Assembly: GCF_008629685.1 (NCBI RefSeq)
Contig: NZ_VWSF01000032.1
Location: 1-60,169 of the forward strand
Source of the DNA: Adhaeribacter rhizoryzae
GTDB lineage: Bacteria; Bacteroidota; Bacteroidia; Cytophagales; Hymenobacteraceae
Direction: 5' to 3'
Length of the DNA: 60,169 nt
Part shown: positions 36,421 to 45,348 of the stretch, piece after piece
Layout of the letters: each line of letters begins with the position of its first letter
Position numbering within the stretch: position 1 is the stretch's first letter
Notes under the pieces: model-generated
Databases searched by the model: none
What the model was told of the DNA's origin: nothing
What the model saw: the letters and a program-made list of their open reading frames with translations, nothing else
Made by a program: the position numbers and the translations under genes

Positions 36421-36616
36421 AAGAGTTAAAAGGTAAAAGTTATGAGTTGAAAAAATCAGGATAGCAACTCTTTCACTTTTATCTATTACTTAAATGTAAT
36501 TTAAAATAAAAAGTAGCCAGATTTAACTCTGACAAAAAATCCAAAATATAGAATGAGCTGAAGTTTAGTAATTATGAGTAAAGATTTTTAACTCATAACT
36601 TTAAACTTTTAACTCT
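36421..36616. repeat. AT-rich inverted repeat pair between ccmE and ccmF
   Basis: The left arm (36421-36455) and right arm (36582-36616) are inverted copies of an AGAGTTAAAAG...AAAGTTATGAGTT-type sequence with about three or four mismatches over 33 bases, separated by 126 bases. It interrupts an otherwise tight operon. The composition resembles the repeats around the small membrane-protein gene at 16.3 kb. Confidence 0.6.
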
Positions 36617-36617
36617 A

Positions 36618-37043
36618 TTATAATCCAGCCGATTCAGTTTTAATTTCGTTCTCGACGTACTTAGACGGACACTTGAGCAATATTTTATCGGCTACAAATT
36701 TGTCTTTCTGCATCTTGCCAATAATTACCACCTGCTCCGACCGCTCAAAATCCTGGGGCTTGCTGTTGAAATAAATTACTTGTTGCTCAAACCGGTTAGT
36801 ATCTACTAAGGTAAAAGTAAAGTAATTCGGATCAATCCGCGGGTCGTACTGCATACCCAAGATGTGGTTGTTGGCATCTTTTTTAAGACGGCCCACTACG
36901 TGCACCGGGGTGGTATTACCCTCTTCTGCCAGTTCGCGGGCTTCTTTAAACGATACATAACTGCTGGCATCGCCGGCAGTGGTTATAATAATGGCGATGG
37001 CTATGGCAATAACCGCAATACCAATAATGTGTGTTTTTTTCAT
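36618..37043 (-). CDS. ccmE: Cytochrome c maturation haem chaperone CcmE, Cys-type
   Basis: 141 residues with one N-terminal TM anchor (about 6-22) and an OB-fold periplasmic domain (VHVVGRLKKD, FTFTLVDTNRFEQQVIYFN, VVIIGKMQKDKFVADKILLK). The haem-attaching motif, HxxxY in most Proteobacteria, is CPSKY here (Cys125, Tyr129), the CxxxY variant known from some archaea and Deltaproteobacteria. CcmE holds haem from CcmABCD and hands it to CcmF. Located between ccmD and ccmF. Confidence 0.92.
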   Translation of the reverse strand: MKKTHIIGIAVIAIAIAIIITTAGDASSYVSFKEARELAEEGNTTPVHVVGRLKKDANNHILGMQYDPRIDPNYFTFTLVDTNRFEQQVIYFNSKPQDFERSEQVVIIGKMQKDKFVADKILLKCPSKYVENEIKTESAGL

Positions 37044-37145
37044 TTTAATTAAAGTCTAAAAACTCGCAGCATTTACGTAACATGCAAGTAGGCCATAAAA
37101 ATCCGGGAATTGCAAAATTATTATCAGTCCGGAAGCTGATAATAA

Positions 37146-37430
37146 TCAATTTCTGAATTGCTTTTCTAAACGACCAACTTTACGATCGATAGAAACCAGG
37201 TAAAACAGCACACCGGCCAGCACCACCAGCACACAACCTACTACAATGTATATTTTGCCGTCGCGCCGAAGCTGGTCAGCCATTTCTACATTAGCGGTAG
37301 AACTGTTGGCTTCTACCATCACGGTTTCATCGGCGGCCGGAGCAGTTTGGGCTACGGCATTATTATTTATAAATAAAGTGAGCGCCAGCAGCAAAAGCAG
37401 CACCCAGTTTTTAAGCATGCGCATGTTCAT
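37146..37430 (-). CDS. ccmD: CcmD-like small membrane protein
   Basis: 94 residues: a signal or anchor at the N terminus, a periplasmic Thr/Ala-rich stretch, then one strong TM helix (about 60-82, YIVVGCVLVVLAGVLFYLV) and a basic tail (DRKVGRLEKQF). This matches the Bacteroidota CcmD type, which stabilises CcmC with haem-loaded CcmE. The start overlaps the end of ccmC by 20 bases. Function is inferred largely from position. Confidence 0.8.
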   Translation of the reverse strand: MNMRMLKNWVLLLLLALTLFINNNAVAQTAPAADETVMVEANSSTANVEMADQLRRDGKIYIVVGCVLVVLAGVLFYLVSIDRKVGRLEKQFRN

Positions 37431-38082
37431 ACATTTTTTGTTTCAGAATTTCGAAGCGTGATTTCACGTTTAATATCCAGACCCCTAATAAAGTCCAGGC
37501 GATTACGGCCGGGTAAAAGACCATTCGCATTTTGCTATCCATGTCGTAAGTGCCAAAGCCAGGGTTACCGCCGTTGCCGGGGTGCAGCGAATCGGTGAGG
37601 CGGGGCAAGATAAACAACAACGGAATAAGTGCCGCGTAGGCAAAAATATTGTAAACCGCGCTAATACGGGCTCGCTGCTGCTGTTCGGCAAAAGAACCGC
37701 GCAATACAAAATAGGCAAAGTACATAAGCAGGCCAATGGCCGAAGCATTCTGCTTGGGATCGTTGCTCCAGAATTCGCCCCAGGTAACGCGTGCCCAGCC
37801 CATACCGGTAATAATGCCCAGTACCCCAAATAATAGGCCTATCCGGGCCGCTTCCGTAGAAATAATATCGTTGCGCAGCGTTGGCGTTTTTAAATATTTA
37901 ATGGCGTAAACCACCGAAATGAGCAACAACAAAATCATACCGAACCACATGGGCACGTGAAAATACGTGTTGCGGATACTCTCGTTCAGAATGGCTAGCC
38001 GGGGCACGTCGTTCAGGAAACCGGCTACTATTATATAAACCAGCAATAGCACCGTTACCACTTTCCACCAGTTTTTTTGCAT
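37411..38082 (-). CDS. ccmC: Haem exporter protein CcmC
   Basis: 223 residues, six TM helices, with the WWD-type tryptophan motif WGEFWSNDPKQNAS (family WGxxWxWD-like) and two conserved His in flanking loops (YFHVPMWFGMIL, DSLHPGN). CcmC presents haem to CcmE. Full length. Overlaps ccmD by 20 bases and lies 173 bases after ccmB. Confidence 0.93.
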   Translation of the reverse strand: MQKNWWKVVTVLLLVYIIVAGFLNDVPRLAILNESIRNTYFHVPMWFGMILLLLISVVYAIKYLKTPTLRNDIISTEAARIGLLFGVLGIITGMGWARVTWGEFWSNDPKQNASAIGLLMYFAYFVLRGSFAEQQQRARISAVYNIFAYAALIPLLFILPRLTDSLHPGNGGNPGFGTYDMDSKMRMVFYPAVIAWTLLGVWILNVKSRFEILKQKMYEHAHA

Positions 38083-38255
38083 ATCTTTATTTATAACTGC
38101 GGCTTCGGCTAAAAAGCCTGCATCTATGGTTTTATCTTACCCGGATTATCCGGCAATTTTACTCCTCTAATTTAATATTTAGCGCTTTAAATATCTACGC
38201 TTATTTTATTTACTTTCGTTCGTATCGCTTTCATTCTAACCACATTAATTCGGGT

Positions 38256-38942
38256 TTAATTCCGCCAGAGATAAGGAAACAAAATATAAGAAACTGTTAC
38301 CACAATGGCATTAATAGCCAGCAAGGTCGTAAGTTCATCGGTACTCGCGGCGCGATCCAGCCCATCAATCGCATTCTTCGACATTTTCATGAGCATCAGC
38401 AGCATGGGAATTATTACCGGAAAGCTCAGAATTGCCATTAAGGTGCTGCTGTTGGAGGCTTTAGCTGCAATCCCCGAAATCATGGTTAACGAAGTAGAAA
38501 AGCCCACGGCTCCGAGCAGAATAGTTGCCAGAAACATAGCATCGTCTTGCACCGGGTTACCAATTACCACCGCGTAAAACAAATAACACAGCAACGCCAA
38601 AATTAGCATGAGGCAGGTATTGTAAGCTATTTTTGCCAGTATAACGCCTTGCGGGCTTACCAGCGTATATAAATACAACAAGCGGCCTTTGTTTTCCTGC
38701 ATAAAGCTTTTGGCAATGGCATTTACCGACGTAAAAAGCAAAATTATCCAGAACAAAGCATTCCAGACGGGTACGCCCAACGTGCCGCCGCGCAAACCAA
38801 AGCTCAGGTAACAAATAAATACGGTGCTGCCCACATACAAAAGCATGCCATTGAAAGCATATTTCTGCCTCCATTCAAGCACAAAATCTTTTTGCATCAG
38901 GTATAGAACTTCTCGCAGCAGCACTTTCGTAGTTTGCCGCAA
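38256..38942 (-). CDS. ccmB: Haem exporter ABC permease CcmB
   Basis: 228 residues, six TM helices, with the family opening EVLYLMQKDFVLEWRQKYAF and the LLYLYTLVSPQGVILAK segment. The best start is the TTG at 38942, which keeps the conserved EVLYL segment; an ATG at 38897 would remove it. It is the permease of the CcmAB complex. The ATPase CcmA is not encoded in this window, so it must be elsewhere. Starts the ccmBCDEF run. Confidence 0.9.
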   Translation of the reverse strand: MRQTTKVLLREVLYLMQKDFVLEWRQKYAFNGMLLYVGSTVFICYLSFGLRGGTLGVPVWNALFWIILLFTSVNAIAKSFMQENKGRLLYLYTLVSPQGVILAKIAYNTCLMLILALLCYLFYAVVIGNPVQDDAMFLATILLGAVGFSTSLTMISGIAAKASNSSTLMAILSFPVIIPMLLMLMKMSKNAIDGLDRAASTDELTTLLAINAIVVTVSYILFPYLWRN

Positions 38943-39175
38943 AGGTACAACACAAATAATTAGAATGGTAATAAATAGGCAGGTATCTGGCCAGTGCTCG
39001 GTACGGCAGTGCTGACGAATATACTTTAGGTTTAAAAATTTATAAATGCCGGCTTTTTATTCATAAGTTATGCATGCACATTTTTCTTATTCATAAAATA
39101 AATAGGCACCACGTCCTTGTACTTTACTTTCCAGTATTTACCAATTTAGCGCGTAATATTAGTCTCTGGTTTAAT

Positions 39176-39220
39176 AAAACCACAAAGCCGAAGCGGATGT
39201 AGCTTCGGCTTTGTGGTTTT
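39176..39220 (-). terminator. Terminator after phoU
   Basis: A 19-bp perfect stem (39176-39194 with 39202-39220) and a 7-base loop followed by TTATT on the minus strand, 20 bases past the phoU stop. Ends the phosphate operon. Confidence 0.85.
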
Positions 39221-39239
39221 AAGCGCATTATAACTAATA

Positions 39240-39923
39240 CTAATCCTTGTTCTTGTCTCTCTTCCCCTTTTGCCGGTGCTTTACCACTTTGGCATCTACG
39301 TAAAATACTACCTCTTCCGCAATATTGGTAATCTGGTCGCCAATCCGCTCCAGCTTCCGGATAATGTTTGATACTTTTAAAGCCTGGGCAATATTTTCGG
39401 GGTGTGCTTGCATGTAACTAACCAAGGCTTTATCGGCTTTGGCATTAATTTTATCCAGCACCTTGTCTCTTTTAATGAGTGCCTTAGCCAATTCGGTATT
39501 TTCTTCGGCCAGGGCGGTCCGTACATCGGTCAGCATGGCTTCGGCGGCATCGTACATTTCCAGCACCTGGGTTATTTGCAATAATTCGGCATCAAAAGCG
39601 GTGTCAACTTCTTTTACCAAACGGGCAATGCCCTCGGCTGTATCTCCTATCCGCTCCAGGTTGGCATTTATTTTTAGAACCGCCAGCACCCAACGTAAAT
39701 CTACGGCTACCGGGTTAAACAAAGCAAAAAGGTTTTCGCACATCCTATCGATTTTTACATCGTAGTCGTTCACCTTTTTACCTCTTTTAATTATTTTTCT
39801 GGCCAGTTCTTTATCGGCATGCACCAGCGCAGCTTTGCCCCCGTTCACCTGAAACGTAACCAGGTCCCACATTTCGTTTACTTTCTCTTTTATCCGGAGC
39901 AACTCCTTTTCTAATTGATTCAT
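39240..39923 (-). CDS. phoU: Phosphate transport regulator PhoU
   Basis: 227 residues of all-helical PhoU with two three-helix bundles: an ELARKIIKRGKKVNDYDVKID segment, the NPVAVDLRWVLAVLKINANLERIGDTAEGIA metal-site helix (ERIGD), and the second NIIRKLERIGDQITNIAEEVVFYV repeat. It links PstSCAB to the PhoR/PhoB-type sensor and represses phosphate signalling when phosphate is ample. It follows pstB by 211 bases that contain a 59-base palindrome. Confidence 0.95.
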   Translation of the reverse strand: MNQLEKELLRIKEKVNEMWDLVTFQVNGGKAALVHADKELARKIIKRGKKVNDYDVKIDRMCENLFALFNPVAVDLRWVLAVLKINANLERIGDTAEGIARLVKEVDTAFDAELLQITQVLEMYDAAEAMLTDVRTALAEENTELAKALIKRDKVLDKINAKADKALVSYMQAHPENIAQALKVSNIIRKLERIGDQITNIAEEVVFYVDAKVVKHRQKGKRDKNKD

Positions 39924-39993
39924 AAAGAATTATCTGATGCTGAAATTTTTAAGATGCAAATGTTAAGAACATTAGGTTTTAAGCAATCCACTT

Positions 39994-40052
39994 CTGTCAT
40001 TCAGGAGGAACCTATTTGGTTAATTGCTAAATAGGTTCCTCCTGAATGACAG
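39994..40052. repeat. 59-base palindromic repeat, copy B
   Basis: 24-base perfect arms around an 11-base centre; nearly identical in length and sequence to copy A at 28697. It lies between pstB and phoU inside what should be one operon. No poly-T follows, so it may form a stable hairpin in the transcript rather than terminate it. Confidence 0.85.
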
Positions 40053-40134
40053 CAATGGGCTCTTTATACCAATAAACTATTTAGAAGAACATTTTGCGCA
40101 ACATCACTTATTATTACGCAAAATAATGTATGGC

Positions 40135-40914
40135 TCAACCAAACCGGCCGGTAATATAATTTTGGGTGCGTTGGTCGCGGGGACTGGTAAACAAGGTTTT
40201 GGTTTTGGCAAATTCTACCAGTTCGCCTAAATAAAAGAAAGCCGTAGAATCGCTTACCCGGCCGGCCTGCTGCATATTATGGGTTACAATCACAATGGTA
40301 TAATCTTTTTTCAGCTCGTAAATCAGCTCTTCAATTTTGGCTGTAGAAATCGGGTCCAGGGCCGAAGCCGGTTCATCCATTAGTACTACCGAGGGTTCAA
40401 TGGCCAGCGCGCGGGCAATGCACAGGCGTTGCTGTTGCCCACCCGAAAGCTCGAAAGCCGATTTTTTAAGTTTGTCTTTTACTTCGTCCCACAAGGCTGC
40501 CTGCCGCAACGAACGCTCTACCCGTTCCTGCACAAAGTTTTTATCGGAAGTGCCGTTTACCCGCAAGCCATAAGCCACGTTTTCAAAAATTGATTTCGGG
40601 AATGGGTTTGGCTTCTGAAATACCATGCCCACGTGCTTGCGCAAATCATCTACCTGAATATTGGTTTTATAAATATCCACGTCATCAATGAAAATATCGC
40701 CTTCGATGCGCACATTGTCAATCAGGTCGTTCATCCGGTTAAAGCAACGCAAAAACGTAGATTTACCGCAACCCGAAGGACCAATAAAAGCCGTTACCTG
40801 GTTTTTCCGCATGGCAATATTAATGCCTTTCAGCGCGTGGAAATCGCCGTAGTGCAAGTGAACGTCTTTCGTCTGGATGCTATATTCTTTTTCTTTGGAA
40901 TCTGTATTGTACAT
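40135..40914 (-). CDS. pstB: Phosphate ABC transporter ATPase PstB
   Basis: A 259-residue ABC ATPase that powers phosphate import. Walker [11 protein letters not shown]-loop [19 protein letters not shown], signature LSGGQQQRL, Walker [14 protein letters not shown], and the switch His in [12 protein letters not shown] are intact. It ends FGRF(G)-like with YITGRFG, as expected for PstB. Downstream of pstA, upstream of phoU. Confidence 0.98.
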   Translation of the reverse strand: MYNTDSKEKEYSIQTKDVHLHYGDFHALKGINIAMRKNQVTAFIGPSGCGKSTFLRCFNRMNDLIDNVRIEGDIFIDDVDIYKTNIQVDDLRKHVGMVFQKPNPFPKSIFENVAYGLRVNGTSDKNFVQERVERSLRQAALWDEVKDKLKKSAFELSGGQQQRLCIARALAIEPSVVLMDEPASALDPISTAKIEELIYELKKDYTIVIVTHNMQQAGRVSDSTAFFYLGELVEFAKTKTLFTSPRDQRTQNYITGRFG

Positions 40915-40967
40915 GGAGGATGAATACCTTTATAAAAGCTACCGGTATATTTTAGAACCAGCAGGCA

Positions 40968-41852
40968 TTAATTCATTTTTACTCTTTTGGCAAAATATTT
41001 CCGGAGCCAGTTGGCTAATAAATTAACTATCAGAATAATTAAAATTAAGATAAAAGCTGTGCCGTAAGCCATTGCCCGCGAGGCTTCTATGTTGGTACCG
41101 CTGGTTGATATCACGTACAAATGGTACGGCAAGGCCATTACCTGGTCGAAAATGCTATTGGGCAGCCGGGGCAAAAAGTAGGCAGCTACGGTAAATAATA
41201 TTGGGGCTGTTTCGCCGGAAACCCGTCCCACCGATAAAATAAGGCCCGTAATAATATTGGGGAAAGCAATGGGTAAAATAACGCGGCTGGTAGTTTGCCA
41301 TTTGGTAGCTCCCAAAGCCAAACTGCCTACCCGGAAAGAATCATCTATGGCTTTTAAAGATTCTTCGGTGGTGCGGATAACTACCGGCAAGGCCAGTAAA
41401 CCCAAGGTAAGCGAACCCGCCAGAATAGAATCGCCGAAGCCAAAACGGTTTACAAAAAGCGCCATCCCGAATAAGCCAAACACAATAGACGGCACGCCGG
41501 CCAGGTTGTTGGTCATGAGTTTAATAAAACGTTTAAACCAGCCATCCTTTAAATATTCGTTCATGTAAATGCCCGACATTACGCCCACCGGAAAAGCAAA
41601 TAGCATACTGCCGACTACGAGGCAGAAAGTACCCACAATAGCCGGAAATATACCGCCGGCGGTCATGCCATCGCGGGGCATCTCGGTGAGGAACTCCCAG
41701 CTAATAACCGATATTCCCCGGAAAATAATAAAGGCCAGAATAATAACCAGAATGGCTACTACCGCAAAACTAAGGCCGCGGAATATGACAAACGCAGCAT
41801 TTTGGGCCAGCCGTTTAGATTTATTAATAGATTTACCGTCGTGGAAACTCAT
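40968..41852 (-). CDS. pstA: Phosphate ABC transporter permease PstA
   Basis: 294 residues, six TM helices, with the coupling-helix EAA-type motif (SLALGATKWQTTSRVILPIAFPNIITG). It forms the phosphate channel with PstC. ATG start; 5 bases after pstC and 53 before pstB. Confidence 0.96.
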   Translation of the reverse strand: MSFHDGKSINKSKRLAQNAAFVIFRGLSFAVVAILVIILAFIIFRGISVISWEFLTEMPRDGMTAGGIFPAIVGTFCLVVGSMLFAFPVGVMSGIYMNEYLKDGWFKRFIKLMTNNLAGVPSIVFGLFGMALFVNRFGFGDSILAGSLTLGLLALPVVIRTTEESLKAIDDSFRVGSLALGATKWQTTSRVILPIAFPNIITGLILSVGRVSGETAPILFTVAAYFLPRLPNSIFDQVMALPYHLYVISTSGTNIEASRAMAYGTAFILILIILIVNLLANWLRKYFAKRVKMN

Positions 41853-41857
41853 ATTAT

Positions 41858-43063
41858 TTAGCGGTTCTCTTTCTTTTTAGCCGATACAAAATCGACGGTA
41901 AGGTTGATGATTAAGGTAAGCAGGAATAAAATACAGCCCAACGCAAACAAAGCTTTGTAATGAATGCCGCCTTGGGGCGCTTCGCCTAACTCAGCAGCAA
42001 TAGTAGCCGGAATGGTACGAACAGGTTCTAAGAAAGTATTTGGTATAACCGAGGCATTACCAGTTACCATCAGTACCGCCATGGTTTCGCCAATGGCCCG
42101 CCCAATCCCCAATATTGCCGCCGTAGAAATACCCGAAATAGAATACGGAATGATTACCTTGTAAATAGTTTGCCACTTGCTGGCTCCCAAAGCCAAACTG
42201 GCTTCTTTCATGGCGCGGGGCGTAGTGCGCATGGCATCTTCAGAAACCGAAATAATGGTAGGCAAAGCCATAATGCCCAAAATAATACTGCCGGCCAAAG
42301 CGGTTTCGCCGACGGGCAAGCCAAAAATATCCTGAATAAGCGGCACCACTACTACCAGGCCAAAGAAACCATACACCACCGATGGTATACCCGCCAGCAA
42401 CTCAATAACCGGTTTCAGAATATTCCGGACGCGGCTATTGGCAATTTCGGCCATGTAAATAGCGGTAGCTAAACCCAACGGTAAAGCCAGTAAAATAGCC
42501 CCAAAACTTACCCACAGCGTACCTAATATTAATGGCAGCACACCCATTTGCACCGCCGGCGTAATAGTTGGGTACCATTCGGTGCCGCCTAAAAAATCGG
42601 GAACCGAAATATTATCGAGTTGTAGCTGCCGCCCCTGAAAACTTTTGGCTAAATATTCGTCCGGGAAAAAAGCCAGCATATTAGGCTCTTTGGCAATAAC
42701 CTCGTTAATGCGCTGCGGTACAAATTCAAAATCTTTCCCGAGTTGTTCTTCGGAGAAATATTCGGTTAAATCATCAATTCGGAAAAGTTTAATGGGCGCG
42801 TTTGGGCCACCTACTTCCTGCCAGTTAGTAATATTCTGGTCCGAAATTTCTTTTAATTGGTGGGCCGATAATTCTTTAACCGGGTTTTGGCTGTTAACCG
42901 CAATTACGGTGCCTTCGCTTACCGGCGATAGGCTAAAAATGCCGAGGCCTTCTTTAAACAAAAAGAAAACAATGAGCAGCACCGTTAAACTGGTAACCGT
43001 ACCGCTTAAGGCCAGTAGCGCTACAATTATTTTTTCGCCTAAGTTATGGAAGTACCTTTTCAC
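41858..43063 (-). CDS. pstC: Phosphate ABC transporter permease PstC
   Basis: 401 residues, longer than E. coli PstC (319) because of a large periplasmic insertion (about 45-175) between TM1 and TM2 that includes PNAPIKLFRIDDLTEYFSEEQ. The membrane core has six TM helices and the coupling helix EASLALGASKWQTIYKVIIPYSISG. Insertions of this kind are common in Bacteroidota PstC. GTG start. Sits between pstS and pstA. Confidence 0.94.
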   Translation of the reverse strand: MKRYFHNLGEKIIVALLALSGTVTSLTVLLIVFFLFKEGLGIFSLSPVSEGTVIAVNSQNPVKELSAHQLKEISDQNITNWQEVGGPNAPIKLFRIDDLTEYFSEEQLGKDFEFVPQRINEVIAKEPNMLAFFPDEYLAKSFQGRQLQLDNISVPDFLGGTEWYPTITPAVQMGVLPLILGTLWVSFGAILLALPLGLATAIYMAEIANSRVRNILKPVIELLAGIPSVVYGFFGLVVVVPLIQDIFGLPVGETALAGSIILGIMALPTIISVSEDAMRTTPRAMKEASLALGASKWQTIYKVIIPYSISGISTAAILGIGRAIGETMAVLMVTGNASVIPNTFLEPVRTIPATIAAELGEAPQGGIHYKALFALGCILFLLTLIINLTVDFVSAKKKENR

Positions 43064-43099
43064 GCAGAAGCTGTTAGAATGGAGAATTGTTTACCCATA

Positions 43100-43990
43100 T
43101 TAACTTAAAGGAACGTAACCTGTTTCCTGCACAATTTTCTGACCTTCGGCCGAAAGCACGAAATCTACAAAAGGCTTAACCTTACCATCTACTGCGGCAT
43201 CGTAGAAAAAGTATAAAGGCCGGGAAATAGGATAAGTCTTGTTTTTAGCAGCCTCTACCCCTGGGGCCACAAAGGTTTTACCCTGGTCGTAAGAAACCGA
43301 CAAAGCTTTTACTTCTTTTGTTTCGTAAGCCAAACCAATGTAACCAATAGCGCCCGGGGTTTGGCTCACCGATTGCACAATAGAACCCGTAGCCGGCATC
43401 ATGAGAATACCCGATGCGTAATTCTTTTTATCGAGCACGTGTTCTTTAAAAAACTCGTAGGTACCCGAACTGGTTTCGCGGGAATAAGCCACAATTTTTT
43501 CGTTGTTGCCGCCTACGGCTTGCCAGTTGGCAATTTTGCCGGTAAATATTCCTTCGAGTTGCTCGCGGGTAAGCTGGCTTACTTTATTACTTGGGTGTAC
43601 TACCACCGATAACGCATCGTAAGCAATTAAAACTTCTTTTACATCTTTCTGCGCGCCTCTTAGTTTTAACTTTTCTTCGGTCTTCAGCGCCCGCGAAGCC
43701 ATGGCTAAATCGGTGGTACCTTCCTGCATGGCAGATATACCAACCCCGGTACCGCCGCCTACTACCGTTATAGCCGCGCCCGCGTTTTTCTGCATATATT
43801 TTTCGGCTTCCTGCTGGGCCAAAGGTAAAACGGTATCGCTGCCTTTAATGGTAACCGTAGTAGCAGCCGATTTACCTGCTTCGGTATTTTCTTTTGTAGT
43901 ATCGCCGCTGCCGCAGGCACCCAGAAGTGCGGTTATCAGCAATAACCCAGCCGCCTGGAGGCTAAATATTTTTACTTTAGTTTTTTTCAT
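43100..43990 (-). CDS. pstS: Phosphate-binding lipoprotein PstS
   Basis: 296 residues; lipobox ALLGAC with Cys26, so a lipid-anchored periplasmic solute-binding protein. The phosphate-binding loops are visible: KGSDTVLPLAQQEAEKYM (about 49-66), GGGTGVGISAMQEGTTDLAMASR, and YSRETSSGTYEFFKE. It captures phosphate for PstCAB. 39 bases after the porin gene. Confidence 0.96.
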   Translation of the reverse strand: MKKTKVKIFSLQAAGLLLITALLGACGSGDTTKENTEAGKSAATTVTIKGSDTVLPLAQQEAEKYMQKNAGAAITVVGGGTGVGISAMQEGTTDLAMASRALKTEEKLKLRGAQKDVKEVLIAYDALSVVVHPSNKVSQLTREQLEGIFTGKIANWQAVGGNNEKIVAYSRETSSGTYEFFKEHVLDKKNYASGILMMPATGSIVQSVSQTPGAIGYIGLAYETKEVKALSVSYDQGKTFVAPGVEAAKNKTYPISRPLYFFYDAAVDGKVKPFVDFVLSAEGQKIVQETGYVPLS

Positions 43991-44028
43991 AATAGTGCTC
44001 TAAATATTTGAGTAGTCGGGAAAGAGAA

Positions 44029-45348
44029 TTAAAAATTAAACTGGGCCTGCAAGCGGAGCAGATTGCCAAACTGGTGGTTATTTAGCGCCCGACCATCTTT
44101 AGTAGTCCGGTTGGTGATGGTATATTGGGTAGCTAACTCAAAAGCGGGTATCGGCTGCCACTCTACCCCTATTTCGGTTTCGTAGGTTTTGCTGTAACGG
44201 GCATCTAACTCGGTCTTTTTGCCGCCTTCGTAATATTGGGCTTTTACAAACGGAATTAATATTTGGTCTTTTACTTTCAGCAAGTACATGGCTTGCGCAT
44301 ACCCGCCTTTTAAGGTTTTAAGCTGAATACTGAGCGTTTCGGGATCATACTGGGGTCCTTTGCCAATATTATATTCGGTTTGGAAACCAAAAGGCTGCGG
44401 ATATACCACCAAACTACCCGCTACCCGCCGGTCGTTGAAGGTGCCGCCAAATATTTTATTACTGCTTAATTGGTCTGGGGTAACCGTATAAGAACCATTA
44501 TAGGCCTGAATGCCCGGTTCAATAATTTGCCCACTTTTGAGAGCCAGCGGATACGAGAAACGGGCTACTACGTGCTGGTTGTTATTGGCTTCGGGTTTAT
44601 TAGCGGTTTGGCCGTTGTATATACCCAAGCCAAACACACCGTAATCGCCGCTGCCTTTTAAGCCGTTGCTCACCAAATAGCTAAACCGCTTCCGGATTTT
44701 ATCGGGTGCCCAGTAAAAGAACACGCCTAAATCGCGTTCATTCGGCACGGCACTGTTCAGGGCATCGTTCCGGTCCAGGGTTAAGCGGTTCTGGCTCGAT
44801 TGCATGTTTTCGAAACCATAAGGCACTTTACTCTGGCCTACCCGCAACCGAAATTCTTTCTTTTTATCTAAAGATAAATCGAAATAAGCATCGCGCAATT
44901 GGGCAAAATGAATGGTAGAACTACCAGATGGCGTGGAAGCTAAATCGGGCTGGATATAAATAAATACCCGCTCGTGTACGTTGCCGCTAAAAACCAAGCG
45001 GGCCCGGCGGATTAAGAAACCAGTTTTATCGCCAATAGATTTATCGTGTTCGGATTTTAAGCTTGGGTTGGTTTCGAGTAAGCGGTTATACCGTACCTGT
45101 ACATAACCTCTTAGTCCAATTTTTTCGTACCAATTTTTTTTAGCCTTATCAGGCTTTACATTAACTGGCTTAGGCAAAACAGAAACATTTTCGTGCCCGG
45201 CGACCGGGTTACTGGTGTTTGTTACTGAATCCTGAGCAGCCGGATTTAATAGCTGAGCTTTTGCTGTTTGAATACCAAGTATTAAAGCGCCAATAAGGCT
45301 AATTTTAAAAGTATAATAATTTATACTTTTGTTTATGGGTGAGAACAT
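44029..45348 (-). CDS. Phosphate-selective porin (OprO/OprP-like)
   Basis: 439 residues with a signal peptide (hydrophobic 13-30) and the 16-strand OprO/P barrel pattern. Markers are WYEKIGLRGYVQVRYNRLLETNP, FLIRRARLVFSGNVHERVFIYIQPDL, FELRDAYFD-like AQLRDAYFDLSLDKKKEFRLRVGQSKVPYGFENMQSSQNRL and the terminal aromatic Phe. It probably admits phosphate across the outer membrane for the PstSCAB system. First gene of the phosphate operon, divergent from a DUF2490 gene; the shared 257-base spacer contains regularly spaced TTAAG motifs. Confidence 0.92.
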   Translation of the reverse strand: MFSPINKSINYYTFKISLIGALILGIQTAKAQLLNPAAQDSVTNTSNPVAGHENVSVLPKPVNVKPDKAKKNWYEKIGLRGYVQVRYNRLLETNPSLKSEHDKSIGDKTGFLIRRARLVFSGNVHERVFIYIQPDLASTPSGSSTIHFAQLRDAYFDLSLDKKKEFRLRVGQSKVPYGFENMQSSQNRLTLDRNDALNSAVPNERDLGVFFYWAPDKIRKRFSYLVSNGLKGSGDYGVFGLGIYNGQTANKPEANNNQHVVARFSYPLALKSGQIIEPGIQAYNGSYTVTPDQLSSNKIFGGTFNDRRVAGSLVVYPQPFGFQTEYNIGKGPQYDPETLSIQLKTLKGGYAQAMYLLKVKDQILIPFVKAQYYEGGKKTELDARYSKTYETEIGVEWQPIPAFELATQYTITNRTTKDGRALNNHQFGNLLRLQAQFNF

